Source of the DNA: Allomuricauda sp.
GTDB taxonomy: Bacteria > Bacteroidota > Bacteroidia > Flavobacteriales > Flavobacteriaceae
Reading direction: 5' to 3'
NCBI RefSeq assembly: GCF_002699205.1
Contig: NZ_PABT01000014.1
Location: 434,001 to 498,000, forward strand
DNA: 64,000 bases
The notes below the pieces were generated by a model. That model ran no database searches and was not told where the DNA came from. It worked only from the letters and a program-made list of their open reading frames with translations. The first letter of the stretch is position 1. Each line of letters opens with the position of its first letter. The position numbers and the translations under genes are program-made. Below are positions 51,572 through 60,504 of this stretch, piece after piece.

Positions 51572-51628
51572 ATGAATCGGGATATGGGCTAAATGAATCG
51601 GGATATGAAGGCAATGAAACGGAAGGAC
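51572..51628. repeat. Three repeats with exact 21-bp period (probable LytTR operator)
   Basis: ATGAATCGGGATATG occurs at 51572-51586 and again at 51593-51607, and a weaker copy (ATGAAACGGAAGGAC) at 51614-51628, each 21 bp apart. LytTR proteins bind direct repeats with about 21-22 bp period, on one face of the helix. The site lies between the beta-barrel gene and the LytS/LytTR operon. Confidence 0.65.
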
Positions 51629-51683
51629 AGGTAAGCGAATTTTAGGAAATTGGGGGTAGTATAAGCATTGAAACCAAAGAAGT

Positions 51684-52847
51684 ATGCAATCGGGAAAGAA
51701 CAGAAATATTTTATATTTTTATCTTAAACACAACTTATCCTTTATTAAACCAAAAGAGGGAAATACTAGCCTTGCCCAAGAAAAATGGTCTCGTTCGCGT
51801 TTTTCGGTAGTTCTGGAAAAAATCGGAATAGCGGCCCTCACCACCCTTGTCGTTTTTGAAGCGGTGGTCTATATGAATGTTGGGAAGGTGAAGCTCCTTT
51901 TCTCCATATATGAGTTGCAAGAACTTTTCTTCGCATTTGTCTTTCTGCTCTCATTGTTCGGGGCCCACAGTTTGATCTCGGTATGGATGAAGCATCGGTT
52001 TTTCAACGAAATCAACCGTTTTCTGAAGCTTTTTATTGAAATACTGATCGTAATTTCCTCTACCTTGGTCATCTATATGGTCACCAATTACCTTCCCTTG
52101 ATCCTTATCTTTGGAGAGGAAGGACTTTTACCGGTACGTGTAAGAACGGCATTTATATCGGGTACCTTTATCTCGTTGTTTTTCTACTATTTTGTGGAGC
52201 GCGAGCGGCATAAAAACCAATTGCAGGCCGAAATGCTGCGCTCGGCAAGGCTACAGAAGGAAAACTATCAAGCGCAGTTGGAGGGACTCAAAAACCAAGT
52301 GCAGCCCCATTTTTTGTTTAACAGTCTAAACGTTCTGAGGTCTTTGATCAATAAAGACCAAGAGAAGGCGACCGAGTTTACCGAAAGGCTGTCCGATCTT
52401 TACCGTTCTTTTCTCACCTATGGCAATGAGCCCTTGATTTCCCTGAAAAAAGAACTGGAAGTAACCAAAGCCTATATTTTTCTGCTTGAAACACGTTTTG
52501 GAAAGGCTTTACAAATAAACTTGGACATTCCCCAAGATACCTTATCCTACTTTTTGCCTCCTGGGGCCTTGCAGACACTTATTGAAAATGCCATAAAACA
52601 CAACGGGTCCACATCTAAAAATCCGTTGCGGGTAAGTATCTATACCGAGGAAGGAAAGTTGGTGGTACGCAACAGGCTTAGCCCGAGGTTTGAAGAAACC
52701 ACTTCGACAAAAACGGGGTTGAAAAACCTAAAAACGCGTTACAGGTACCTTTCGCAAGAAGAAGTGGAATGGGGAAGGACGGAGGAGGAATTTATAGTCA
52801 GGCTTCCGTTGTTAAAAGTCGAGAATTATGAAAATAGTAATAGTTGA
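51684..52847 (+). CDS. LytS-type sensor histidine kinase
   Basis: A 387-residue kinase with four membrane helices (about 48-64, 71-98, 116-144 and 155-171), a linker coiled coil, and the LytS kinase domain: phosphorylated His209 in QVQPHFLFNSLN, then GALQTLIENAIKHNG as ATP-binding N-box. It has no large sensor domain, so sensing occurs in the membrane or via a partner such as the divergent beta-barrel protein. It overlaps the regulator gene by 20 bp. Confidence 0.93.
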   Translation: MQSGKNRNILYFYLKHNLSFIKPKEGNTSLAQEKWSRSRFSVVLEKIGIAALTTLVVFEAVVYMNVGKVKLLFSIYELQELFFAFVFLLSLFGAHSLISVWMKHRFFNEINRFLKLFIEILIVISSTLVIYMVTNYLPLILIFGEEGLLPVRVRTAFISGTFISLFFYYFVERERHKNQLQAEMLRSARLQKENYQAQLEGLKNQVQPHFLFNSLNVLRSLINKDQEKATEFTERLSDLYRSFLTYGNEPLISLKKELEVTKAYIFLLETRFGKALQINLDIPQDTLSYFLPPGALQTLIENAIKHNGSTSKNPLRVSIYTEEGKLVVRNRLSPRFEETTSTKTGLKNLKTRYRYLSQEEVEWGRTEEEFIVRLPLLKVENYENSNS

Positions 52848-53598
52848 AGACGAGCCCTTCGCGGGAGATGCCCTCGAAGAACTCGTGCTAAAGCTCAGGC
52901 CTGATTATGAGGTGTTGGAAAGAATCGAGTCCGTCGAGGAAGGCATCGAATGGTTTGATACCCACGATGCGCCGGACTTGATCTTTTGCGACATCCATCT
53001 TTCCGATGGCCGGAGCTTTGAGATGTGGCGGGAGGTAAAAATCGACTGTCCAGTTATATTTACGACGGCCTATAACCAATATGCCATTGAGGCCTTTAAA
53101 GTCAATAGTGTTGATTATTTGCTAAAGCCCATCAAGGAGGAGGACCTTCGAAAAGCCATTGAAAAGTATGAAAACCTGCACAAGGATGCGCTTTCCTCCG
53201 AAATGAAAAACTTGCGGAACCTGATTGAAAATTCTGTTTTGGAACGGGGGCATCTCGAAGTCAAGAACAGGTTTATGGTAAAAACCGGGCAGGTGATAAA
53301 AAGCATTTCCACGAGCGACGTGGCTTATTTTATTGCAGAAGAAGGTGTGGTGCTGTTGGTCAATTTTAAAGGGAACCGTTTTGTGGTCAACTATACCCTT
53401 GACCAACTGGAAACGCAATTGGACCCGCAAATGTTTTTTAGGGCCAACCGTCAAATGGTGGTAAACATTCGGGCCGTAAAAGAGGTGACGCCGTATTTTA
53501 AAGGACGACTGCATTTGCTTTTAGATCCTGCTCCCAAGGGGGATCAAATCATAAGTAGTGGAAAGGCGAACTCTTTTAAAGAATGGTTGGATATGTAA
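52828..53598 (+). CDS. LytTR response regulator
   Basis: A 256-residue protein: receiver domain (about 1-125, Asp55 in FCDIHLSDG, acidic pair EDE at 7-9, KPI loop) and a LytTR DNA-binding domain (about 145-250: DVAYFIAEEGVVLLVNFKGN, FFRANRQMVVNIRAV). It overlaps the kinase gene by 20 bp, so they are coupled. Its target is probably the 21-bp-period repeat before the operon. Confidence 0.94.
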   Translation: MKIVIVEDEPFAGDALEELVLKLRPDYEVLERIESVEEGIEWFDTHDAPDLIFCDIHLSDGRSFEMWREVKIDCPVIFTTAYNQYAIEAFKVNSVDYLLKPIKEEDLRKAIEKYENLHKDALSSEMKNLRNLIENSVLERGHLEVKNRFMVKTGQVIKSISTSDVAYFIAEEGVVLLVNFKGNRFVVNYTLDQLETQLDPQMFFRANRQMVVNIRAVKEVTPYFKGRLHLLLDPAPKGDQIISSGKANSFKEWLDM

Positions 53599-53602
53599 TG
53601 GT

Positions 53603-53887
53603 TTAGTGGTCTTTTTGGGCTGTTTCCCTATTTGTACATTTCGTTTTCCGATCAGGAACGTCGGATAGATCGTTTACATTTTTAATTATGAAACCATTAC
53701 AAAGGGATTCATAAACTTCTAAGGAAATATCGGTTAGATACTCTTTTTCTTCACTAAATACTTGTTGTGGTTCTTCATGGATGGGATCTTTCTCTTGAAT
53801 ATAGATGGTTTCCATTATATCGTACATCTTTTTACAAATACTAAATCTTTTGATGACCGTATACTTATCAAAACTTCTAATCTGCAT
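53603..53887 (-). CDS. Possible small hypothetical protein
   Basis: A 94-residue frame starting MQIRSFDKYTV (a longer start at 53989 is less likely). The sequence is charged, with an acidic middle (EKDPIHEEPQQVFSEEKEYL); no family is recognised. It is convergent with the response regulator gene with a 4-bp gap, which fits a real gene, but it could be chance. Confidence 0.45.
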   Translation of the reverse strand: MQIRSFDKYTVIKRFSICKKMYDIMETIYIQEKDPIHEEPQQVFSEEKEYLTDISLEVYESLCNGFIIKNVNDLSDVPDRKTKCTNRETAQKDH

Positions 53888-53962
53888 TAGGTTGTGGTTT
53901 TCGAGCTTACTTAATCTGACACGAAAAAAAATTATTTGGTCACCGTTAAACGATTGCAACCA

Positions 53963-53982
53963 TTTACATACGTTTACAAACG
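53963..53982. repeat. Short tandem repeat TTTACAnACG x2
   Basis: TTTACATACG (53963-53972) is followed directly by TTTACAAACG (53973-53982), about 106 bp upstream of the ssb start. It may be a regulatory site. Confidence 0.4.
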
Positions 53983-54024
53983 AAAACAAGTGATTACAAA
54001 CCGAATGTGGTTTTTGAGTGAACC

Positions 54025-54032
54025 TATGTTTG
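54025..54032 (+). promoter_or_regulatory. Putative -7 box (TATGTTTG) of ssb
   Basis: It matches TAnnTTTG 56 bp upstream of the ATG, which would give a leader of about 50 nt. No -33 TTTG at the usual spacing. Confidence 0.45.
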
Positions 54033-54088
54033 TCTCGTCGGACAAGGAAGTTCGATGGATAAATATTTAAAACTTAAATCTTACTATT

Positions 54089-54421
54089 ATGAATTCACTT
54101 AAAAACAAAGTACAATTGATTGGTAATCTTGGAAACGATCCAGAAATCGTAATGTTGGAGAACGGGAGCAAATTGGCAAAGTTTTCCATTGCAACAAACG
54201 AAACTTATAAAAATGCAAGTGGTGAAAAAGTTACGGATACACAATGGCACAATATTGTGGCATGGGGCAAACTGGCCGAAATAGCAGAGAATTTTCTATC
54301 TAAAGGCAAAGAGGTTGTCATAGAAGGCAGGTTAACGAACCGCTCGTACGAGAACAGCGAAGGAGAAAAAAGGTATATCACTGAAATTAGATGCAATGAA
54401 CTATTGATGCTTGGGAAGTAA
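54089..54421 (+). CDS. ssb: Single-stranded DNA-binding protein, short form
   Basis: A 110-residue OB-fold protein (LKNKVQLIGNLGNDPEIVML, TDTQWHNIVAWGKLAE, SKGKEVVIEGRLTNRSYENS, YITEIRCNELLML). It lacks the acidic C-terminal tail (DDDIPF-like) through which SSB recruits repair and replication enzymes, so it may be a secondary SSB. It stands alone, with a clear terminator right after. Confidence 0.93.
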   Translation: MNSLKNKVQLIGNLGNDPEIVMLENGSKLAKFSIATNETYKNASGEKVTDTQWHNIVAWGKLAEIAENFLSKGKEVVIEGRLTNRSYENSEGEKRYITEIRCNELLMLGK

Positions 54422-54444
54422 GTAATAAGTAAATAAGATGGAAG

Positions 54445-54467
54445 AAAGGGGCAACTGCCCCTTTTTT
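54445..54467 (+). terminator. Intrinsic terminator of ssb
   Basis: Stem AAAGGGGC (54445-54452) with complement GCCCCTTT (54457-54464), a 4-nt loop and a run of T. Confidence 0.85.
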
Positions 54468-54560
54468 ATTTTCTTGTTAGGGTAAAAGCATTTTGAGTTG
54501 TTACATAGTCAAACGCCAGAACTTTAGTAATGAACAACGTATCAATTCAAACTCCGAACG

Positions 54561-54968
54561 ATGAAATTAAAAGTTCAAATCACGTTACTGTTTACCTTGT
54601 TCTTGGCGGCAATAACATCTGCACAAGAAGACCAATACTCTTTTTATAAGGAACAAGCTAGGAAAGATGCCAACTACGAACAATCACTTGTGGTGGTAAA
54701 TGCAGAGGACGAAGAAGATTATTGGAAAGACCAAGAACGCTATGAAAAGGGTCTAAAAAAACATGACAGCACGGCATACAAGGTGTACATGAACGAAAAA
54801 AGGGCTGCATATTCAGAACATGCCCAACGGTGTGGAAATCATTGCATTCATAGTGACTTCTACTACCAGCAAGCAAGTTTCTATTTTATTTATAGTCCAG
54901 ATAATCAAAATTTCTCTAAAGAGACTATTGGTTTGATAGTCCAAGTAGCTTCTCCTCGAAATTTATAA
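54561..54968 (+). CDS. Small exported hypothetical protein
   Basis: A 135-residue protein with a signal peptide (TLFLAAITSAQED). The mature part is very charged and aromatic (EQARKDANYEQSLVVVNAED, then FYYQQASFYFIYSPDNQNFS) with two Cys (AQRCGNHCIHSD). No family recognised. A bidirectional terminator follows. Confidence 0.75.
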   Translation: MKLKVQITLLFTLFLAAITSAQEDQYSFYKEQARKDANYEQSLVVVNAEDEEDYWKDQERYEKGLKKHDSTAYKVYMNEKRAAYSEHAQRCGNHCIHSDFYYQQASFYFIYSPDNQNFSKETIGLIVQVASPRNL

Positions 54969-54993
54969 ATGTGCCTTTTAGTTAGTTAGTGAA

Positions 54994-55020
54994 AAAGCGC
55001 CCCTATTTTAGGGACGCTTT
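54994..55020. terminator. Bidirectional intrinsic terminator
   Basis: 12-bp arms (54994-55005 and 55009-55020) with one mismatch, flanked by A and T runs. It serves both the small exported protein gene (plus) and the M28 peptidase gene (minus). Confidence 0.85.
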
Positions 55021-55041
55021 TTTAATTTTAATATAGCGGGT

Positions 55042-56595
55042 TTAATTCTGGCCACCATTTCGTTCTGGTGAGCGTGGAGTGGGCCATTGCAATTGTTCCC
55101 CCGTTCTATTACTTATGGGCAGAACAGCTTTTTCCCTGTCAGTTTTCTCCGGGTGCTCACTGGCCATATATGCTAGAATCGCCGTTAGGATGGCATTGTT
55201 TCGAACATCATCAAAAATAATCTTGTCATAGGTGTCCCTATTGGTATGCCAAGTATAGTTCCAGTATGACCAACTTAAGGAACTAAGACTAAATGCCGGT
55301 GCACCTGCAGCTTGAAAAGAAGCATAATCGGAGCCACCACGTGCTGGGGTGCCAGGGAAAATTGTTTCGATTTCATCGGTGATTTCCTTTGGAACCTCGT
55401 GCAACCATTTGCTTAAATAATCATAAGAGTTCAAAAATCCACCGCCGGAAATCCGAACCACTCTACCGGTTCCATTGTCTTGGTTGAAAACGGCCTGTAC
55501 GCCTTCCACAATCTTTGGGTTGTCCTCAACAAACGCTCTGGAGCCATTAAGTCCTTGTTCCTCGCTGCCCCAATGCCCAACAAGAATGGTGCGTTTGGGG
55601 CTGGGATACACTTTTTTCAAAATGCGCATGGCCTCCATCATTACCAAAGTCCCTGTTCCATTGTCTGTAGCACCTGTTCCGCCATCCCACGAATCAAAAT
55701 GGGCGGATAGGATGACATACTCGTCAGGTTTTTCGGAACCCTTGATTTCCGCAATGGTGTTAAAAGTGGGTACCGTGCCCAATTCTTTGGATTCTGCGAC
55801 AATGTGAAGTTGCGGTTTTTGACCTGATTCCACCAATCGGTACAACATCCCGTAATCTTCCAATTCCAAATCAACGGTAGGCACTTTTTTGGTATATGCC
55901 CCAAAAATTTTATTGGCGCCAAAACCTCTGGACCAATTGGAAGCGACAATGCCCGCGGCCCCAGCTTCTTCAAGGGCGATAGGCAGGGTGCGTCTGTTCA
56001 ATCCGGTGTTTCTCATGTTTTTGTTCCAAGCATCGGTTTGCTCTATACGTTCTTTTTTCATTTTTTCGAAGGACTTCTCCGTGGCAAATTCTTCCCAGTT
56101 GTAATCCGGTCTTCCCGTGGGTTGGGGCATGGATATCATTACCAATTTGCCTTTTACCGAGGGCAACCATTTTACAAACTCCAAGGAATCTGATACTGTG
56201 GGCAAGACCACCAATTCCGCAGTTATTCCCTTTTTGGGTGTGCTCGGGCTCCAGGCCAATTGGGTGCCCCTTAAGCTTTGAACCCTTGGGTATATCATAT
56301 CAATATGACTTATGCCGCGTTCCCATCCTTTCCATTCGCCCCATTGTTCATTATGGGCCGGAATGCCCCAACTTTCATATTTGGCGACCGCCCAATCATG
56401 GGCTTTTTTCATTTGAGGTGTACCCACTAAACGGGGACCGATGCCATCCATAAGTTCATGGCCAAGAATTTCTAATTGGGAATTTTCATTCGCTTCCTTA
56501 ACAATGGCATCGATTACTGCATCTTTGTCCTGTGCAAACAAAGCAGTATTGCACAAAAGGAGTAGCGCAAATAATAAAGAGGTTTTTTTAATCAT
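55042..56595 (-). CDS. Exported M28 peptidase (carboxypeptidase Q-like)
   Basis: A 517-residue protein with a signal peptide (LCNTALFAQDK) and the M28 zinc domain split by a PA-type insert: ILSAHFDSWDGGTGATDNG, GHWGSEEQGLNGSRAF, AVFNQDNGTGRVV and ARGGSDYASFQAAGAPAF contain the metal ligands. It releases amino acids or dipeptides in the periplasm, feeding peptide use. It stands alone, with a terminator downstream. Confidence 0.92.
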   Translation of the reverse strand: MIKKTSLLFALLLLCNTALFAQDKDAVIDAIVKEANENSQLEILGHELMDGIGPRLVGTPQMKKAHDWAVAKYESWGIPAHNEQWGEWKGWERGISHIDMIYPRVQSLRGTQLAWSPSTPKKGITAELVVLPTVSDSLEFVKWLPSVKGKLVMISMPQPTGRPDYNWEEFATEKSFEKMKKERIEQTDAWNKNMRNTGLNRRTLPIALEEAGAAGIVASNWSRGFGANKIFGAYTKKVPTVDLELEDYGMLYRLVESGQKPQLHIVAESKELGTVPTFNTIAEIKGSEKPDEYVILSAHFDSWDGGTGATDNGTGTLVMMEAMRILKKVYPSPKRTILVGHWGSEEQGLNGSRAFVEDNPKIVEGVQAVFNQDNGTGRVVRISGGGFLNSYDYLSKWLHEVPKEITDEIETIFPGTPARGGSDYASFQAAGAPAFSLSSLSWSYWNYTWHTNRDTYDKIIFDDVRNNAILTAILAYMASEHPEKTDREKAVLPISNRTGEQLQWPTPRSPERNGGQN

Positions 56596-56938
56596 GATTT
56601 CTAGTTTGTTTTAAAAATACAATAATTACCCCTATCTATGGAATGGTACTATCCTTTTGTACATCTGTTTTCCATAATTGTGGTAAAAGTGGACCACACC
56701 TTGTCAAACGACAAATTTTCATTTGCTTATTCCTTAAAATTACCTGAATATTTCTGATTATTTTTTAATGGAAGCTTGATACTTTTTTGAATTTTATTTT
56801 TTTGATTTGATCCTTAATTCAAACATTATGATTAACCTTTAAATATCCGTAATTTTATGGGAAACTAAACTTAAACAAGCCTTTATTCTTCACTTTAAAC
56901 AAGTAAGGCTATACGTTATTAATGCCCATAAAATTTAA
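56596..56938. other. Divergent intergenic region, promoters not resolved
   Basis: This 343-bp A+T-rich region separates the M28 peptidase (minus) and CoA-transferase (plus) starts. It has no full TTTG-N19-TAnnTTTG promoter. A repeat TTAAACAAG occurs at 56871 and 56895, 24 bp apart, in the leader zone of the CoA-transferase. No small gene was found. Confidence 0.5.
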
Positions 56939-58441
56939 ATGAAAACAGAACAAATGGAAAGAATCTTGTACAGCCCGTACAAAGAAAAGATTCTTACGTC
57001 CGAAGATGCCGCAAAATTTATCAAGAACAATTATATCGTAGGGGTAAGTGGTTTTACCAAAGCGGGGGATAGTAAATCAGTTTTGCCTGCTTTTGCTGCT
57101 AGAGCCAAGGAAGAAAACATCAAAATCACACTTTTGAGCGGGGCTTCTTTGGGCTATAACACCGATGCTGACCTTGCCGAAAACGGGGCGTTGATAAAAC
57201 GTATGCCATTTCAGGCGGACCCAACCCTTAGAAAAAGTATAAATACCCATCAAACGCTGTATGTAGATCAACATTTAAGTGAAACTGCCGAAATGTTGCA
57301 CAATGGTCATTTGCCCAAAATAGACTTGGCCATTGTTGAAGCCACTTATGTGGATGCCAATGGATATATTGTGCCCACTACGTCGGTTGGGAACTCGGCT
57401 TCGTTTACCGAATCGGCAGATGAAATTATTGTGGAGGTCAACATGTCCATACCATTATCCTTTAAGGGAATCCATGATGTTTATATTCCCAAACCTTATC
57501 CAAATCGTGAAATTCTACAGATTACCGAGCCAGATTCCAGAATAGGCACCGAGTATATGAAGATCGACCCTGAAAAGGTGGTTGCCGTGGTATTTACCAA
57601 CAAACCGGATAGTCCAGCTCGAATTGCTCCGCCGGATGAGAATACTACCGCGATTTCCCGTCATCTGTTAAATTTTTTCAACAAAGAGGTGGAAGAGGGC
57701 AGGTTGACCAAATCTTTGCTGCCCTTGCAAGCTGGAATAGGTAAAATAGCCAACGCAGTTTTGTCAGGGTTCAAGCACAGTCAGTTTGAAGAACTTACCA
57801 TGTATTCCGAAGTGTTGCAGGACAGTACTTTTGAATTAATGGATGCAGGAAAGATGATCTTTGCCTCGGCGTCATCAATAACCGTTTCCGAAGAATGTCA
57901 TGGACATTTTATATCCAACTTTGAGAACTATAAGGACAAACTGGTATTGCGTCCACAAAACATCAGTAATTCTGCTGAGGTTATTAGGCGGTTGGGGGTC
58001 ATAGCCATCAATACGGCCATTGAGTTCGATATCTACGGAAATGTAAACTCCACGAATATTCTGGGCACCAACATGATGAACGGCATTGGGGGGTCCGGGG
58101 ATTTCGCCCGTAACTCATACTTGAGCATTTTTGTATGTCCATCCGCCTCCAAGAACAATACGATTTCCCATGTGGTTCCGATGGTTCCGCATGTGGACCA
58201 TAGTGAGCACGATGTGGACATTCTTGTTACTGAACAAGGGTTGGCCGATTTAAGGGGACTTGCGCCCATAGAGCGCGCAGAGGTAATTCTTGAAAACTGT
58301 GTGCATCCTGAATACAAACAACAGCTACGCGATTATTTTGAGGAGGCCAAAGGAATGGGGGGACATACACCTCATATTTTGGAAAAAGCTTTTTCTTGGC
58401 ATATCAATTTTAAAAACAATAAAACAATGAAGTTGTCCTAA
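56939..58441 (+). CDS. Acetyl-CoA hydrolase / succinyl-CoA:acetate CoA-transferase family
   Basis: A 500-residue class I CoA-transferase-like enzyme. The catalytic Glu lies in NTAIEFDIYGNVNSTN, followed by GTNMMNGIGGSGDFARNSYL; VTEQGLADLRGLAPIERAE is the C-terminal signature. It is of the Ach1/Cat1 type that swaps CoA between succinate or propionate and acetate; the acceptor is not certain. The gene stands alone. Confidence 0.9.
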   Translation: MKTEQMERILYSPYKEKILTSEDAAKFIKNNYIVGVSGFTKAGDSKSVLPAFAARAKEENIKITLLSGASLGYNTDADLAENGALIKRMPFQADPTLRKSINTHQTLYVDQHLSETAEMLHNGHLPKIDLAIVEATYVDANGYIVPTTSVGNSASFTESADEIIVEVNMSIPLSFKGIHDVYIPKPYPNREILQITEPDSRIGTEYMKIDPEKVVAVVFTNKPDSPARIAPPDENTTAISRHLLNFFNKEVEEGRLTKSLLPLQAGIGKIANAVLSGFKHSQFEELTMYSEVLQDSTFELMDAGKMIFASASSITVSEECHGHFISNFENYKDKLVLRPQNISNSAEVIRRLGVIAINTAIEFDIYGNVNSTNILGTNMMNGIGGSGDFARNSYLSIFVCPSASKNNTISHVVPMVPHVDHSEHDVDILVTEQGLADLRGLAPIERAEVILENCVHPEYKQQLRDYFEEAKGMGGHTPHILEKAFSWHINFKNNKTMKLS

Positions 58442-58472
58442 CTCAAACGTGTTTTGATCAATAGGGGGAAAT

Positions 58473-58634
58473 TTAGGCAACCTTTTTGAGAAGATCAGAG
58501 CAAGGGCATTTTTTACAGCGCTTGCTTTCGCTTTTCTTGTATTTTTTACAGCACTTGGTTTTTACCTTTCCTGTGGGGGGTAATTCTCTAAGCTTAGCTT
58601 TTTTTATTTTTTTCTTTTCTTTTTTCTTTCCCAT
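58473..58634 (-). CDS. 53-residue Lys/Cys-rich small protein
   Basis: A short gene, ATG at 58634 and TAA at 58473. It starts with a very basic run (MGKKKEKKKIKKAKLREL) and ends with five Cys in a tight pattern (KCCKKYKKSESKRCKKCPCS), which fits a zinc-binding knuckle. The high Lys content suggests nucleic-acid or ribosome contact. I recall similar small proteins in Flavobacteriaceae, but I cannot confirm it. A distinct function is unknown. Confidence 0.7.
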   Translation of the reverse strand: MGKKKEKKKIKKAKLRELPPTGKVKTKCCKKYKKSESKRCKKCPCSDLLKKVA

Positions 58635-58714
58635 TGCTACGTGCAATATTGGGGCGAAAATAATTATTTTAAATCAATCTAAATAAAATTTAACACAAAT
58701 AGGGAGTCAATCCA

Positions 58715-59560
58715 TTAAAAATGAAGGGAAACACCTAAGGTGTTGGGTCCAAAAGATAGATTCCAGCTAACATTTTTCGTTTTCGGCGTATCATTATATT
58801 TTTCATCGTATTTGGAATCCAAATATTTATCAATCGACTCCACAATAAAGATGCTGAGTACCGTACTAAAGGCAATATCGGAAACCCAATGAAAGTCATC
58901 CATTACCCGAACTAGGCCTGGAATCATCCCAACGGTATATAGTCCGGCTTTTACCCATGGACTTTTAAATTGTTTGGCGATGACATATGCATTGCTGAAA
59001 GCCAGCATGGCGTGTCCGGAAGGAAAGGAATCATAATCAAAGACGCGATCCAAATGAAAAGGGTCGAACGTACTGGAGTTATTCCCGCTTTTCGGACGTG
59101 AGCGCCCAATGATCCTTTTGCTCACTTGTTGTAGAAAGCCCCCAGCTGTGGCCGAGGAAATCAATAATACCCCTGTTCTGCGTAGTTTTTCGTTTTTTGT
59201 AAAGAGCCCTGCCAAATAGACTCCTCCGGTTAGCATGTAATTGTTTTGGGGATTACCATACTTATGGCCATAGTCCATGATCGCATCCGGAACATCATCA
59301 TTGAACCCATGAGTCCATTTGTTGAGCTCGTCGTCCACAGTGAAAAGCAGCAGGGTGCCGCCTGTCAAATAACCAAAGTTGGCCCAATCCTTCCCTTGCC
59401 AGTGCAACGGTCGTGAATAGGCATAGCCTGCACCTCCAAATATATTTCCAAGGTCGTACGTGAAATTGTTCCAGAGTTTATCCTGTTTAGGAGATTGTAC
59501 ATCTTGAGCTGAAACGGATAGAACTGAAATAAAAAGTAAAATTAATTTTAGATATCTCAT
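58715..59560 (-). CDS. PAP2-superfamily membrane phosphatase
   Basis: A 281-residue protein starting at 59560 (MRYLKLILL), with a signal peptide (FISVLSVSAQDV) and the three PAP2 motifs: KRIIGRSRPKSG, FPSGHAMLAF and RVMDDFHWVSD. The last has VR in place of the usual SR before the catalytic His. It probably dephosphorylates a lipid phosphate in the envelope. It is followed by other leftward genes but has its own promoter. Confidence 0.9.
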   Translation of the reverse strand: MRYLKLILLFISVLSVSAQDVQSPKQDKLWNNFTYDLGNIFGGAGYAYSRPLHWQGKDWANFGYLTGGTLLLFTVDDELNKWTHGFNDDVPDAIMDYGHKYGNPQNNYMLTGGVYLAGLFTKNEKLRRTGVLLISSATAGGFLQQVSKRIIGRSRPKSGNNSSTFDPFHLDRVFDYDSFPSGHAMLAFSNAYVIAKQFKSPWVKAGLYTVGMIPGLVRVMDDFHWVSDIAFSTVLSIFIVESIDKYLDSKYDEKYNDTPKTKNVSWNLSFGPNTLGVSLHF

Positions 59561-59585
59561 AAAGGTTGAAAACAAGAACAGTCGG

Positions 59586-59615
59586 CAAAATTAGGTATAA
59601 ATATCTTGTGCCAAA
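59586..59615 (-). promoter_or_regulatory. Promoter of the PAP2 gene inside the 3' end of the HDAC-like gene
   Basis: On the minus strand TTTG (59615-59612), an 18-bp spacer and TAATTTTG (59593-59586). It overlaps the last codons of the HDAC-like gene. Confidence 0.5.
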
Positions 59616-60493
59616 CGAAAAGTATTGGCATGTGCCTCAACTATCGTTTTTATTTCTGGGGAATATCCGCCACCCATACTACATTGAACAGGTATTTTAG
59701 CGTCGTGACAGATTTGAAGCACGAATCGGTCCCGCTCTTTACATCCATTCAAGGTCATGGATAAGGTACCTAATTTATCCGAAGCCAAAACATCTACTCC
59801 GCAGAGGTAAAAAATAAAATCGGGCTGCACCGTTTCCAATAATTCAGGTAAGGTCTTTTTTAAGATGGAAAGGTACTCTTCATCTGTTGTACCCTTTTCC
59901 AAAGGAATATCCAGATCGGAAGTTTCTTTTTTGAAGGGGTAATTGGCCTTACCGTGCATAGAAAAAGTAAAAACAGAACGGTCTGTCCTAAATATTTCAG
60001 CGGTTCCATTGCCCTGGTGCACGTCCAAGTCCACAATCAAAATACGGGTTGCAAGATGATTGTTTAAAAGATATTGTGCACCGATGGCTTGGTCGTTCAG
60101 CATACAAAAGGCCTCTCCGTGATTGGAGTAGGAATGGTGTGTGCCCCCCGCAATGTTCATGGCGATACCATGTTCCAACGCAAAATCACATCCTTGAATA
60201 GTGCCATCAACAATGATGCGTTCCCGCATAACAAGCTCTTTGCTCAGGGGAAAACCTATTTTACGGGCCTCTTTATGAGGGATGGACAGATTGACCAAAT
60301 CCTGATAATATGCTTCATCATGTACGGCTATAATATGTTCGTCATCTGGTAACCCCGGTTGATAAAAGTTCTCCTCTGTACATGTGCCTTCGTAGAGCAA
60401 TTGTTGGGGCAACAATTCATACTTGGCCATGGGAAAACGATGTCCATCCGGTAAATGATGTTTATAGATGGGATGGTAGGCGATTTTCAACAT
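59591..60493 (-). CDS. Histone-deacetylase-like protein
   Basis: A 300-residue HDAC-family enzyme: GTHHSYSNHGEAFCMLNDQA carries the charge-relay His pair, ILIVDLDVHQGNG holds the zinc ligands Asp and His, and CGVDVLASDKLG the third Asp. Bacterial members deacetylate polyamines or acetyl-CoA synthetase. It begins 11 bp after the Tex stop on the same strand, so it is probably cotranscribed with tex. Substrate unknown. Confidence 0.93.
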   Translation of the reverse strand: MLKIAYHPIYKHHLPDGHRFPMAKYELLPQQLLYEGTCTEENFYQPGLPDDEHIIAVHDEAYYQDLVNLSIPHKEARKIGFPLSKELVMRERIIVDGTIQGCDFALEHGIAMNIAGGTHHSYSNHGEAFCMLNDQAIGAQYLLNNHLATRILIVDLDVHQGNGTAEIFRTDRSVFTFSMHGKANYPFKKETSDLDIPLEKGTTDEEYLSILKKTLPELLETVQPDFIFYLCGVDVLASDKLGTLSMTLNGCKERDRFVLQICHDAKIPVQCSMGGGYSPEIKTIVEAHANTFRLAQDIYT

Positions 60494-60504
60494 TAATGAG
60501 GTTT

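Noticed and set aside
56871-56903. Direct repeat TTAAACAAG x2, 24 bp apart, before the CoA-transferase
   Set aside because: Short and A-rich, in an A+T-rich leader; could be chance.
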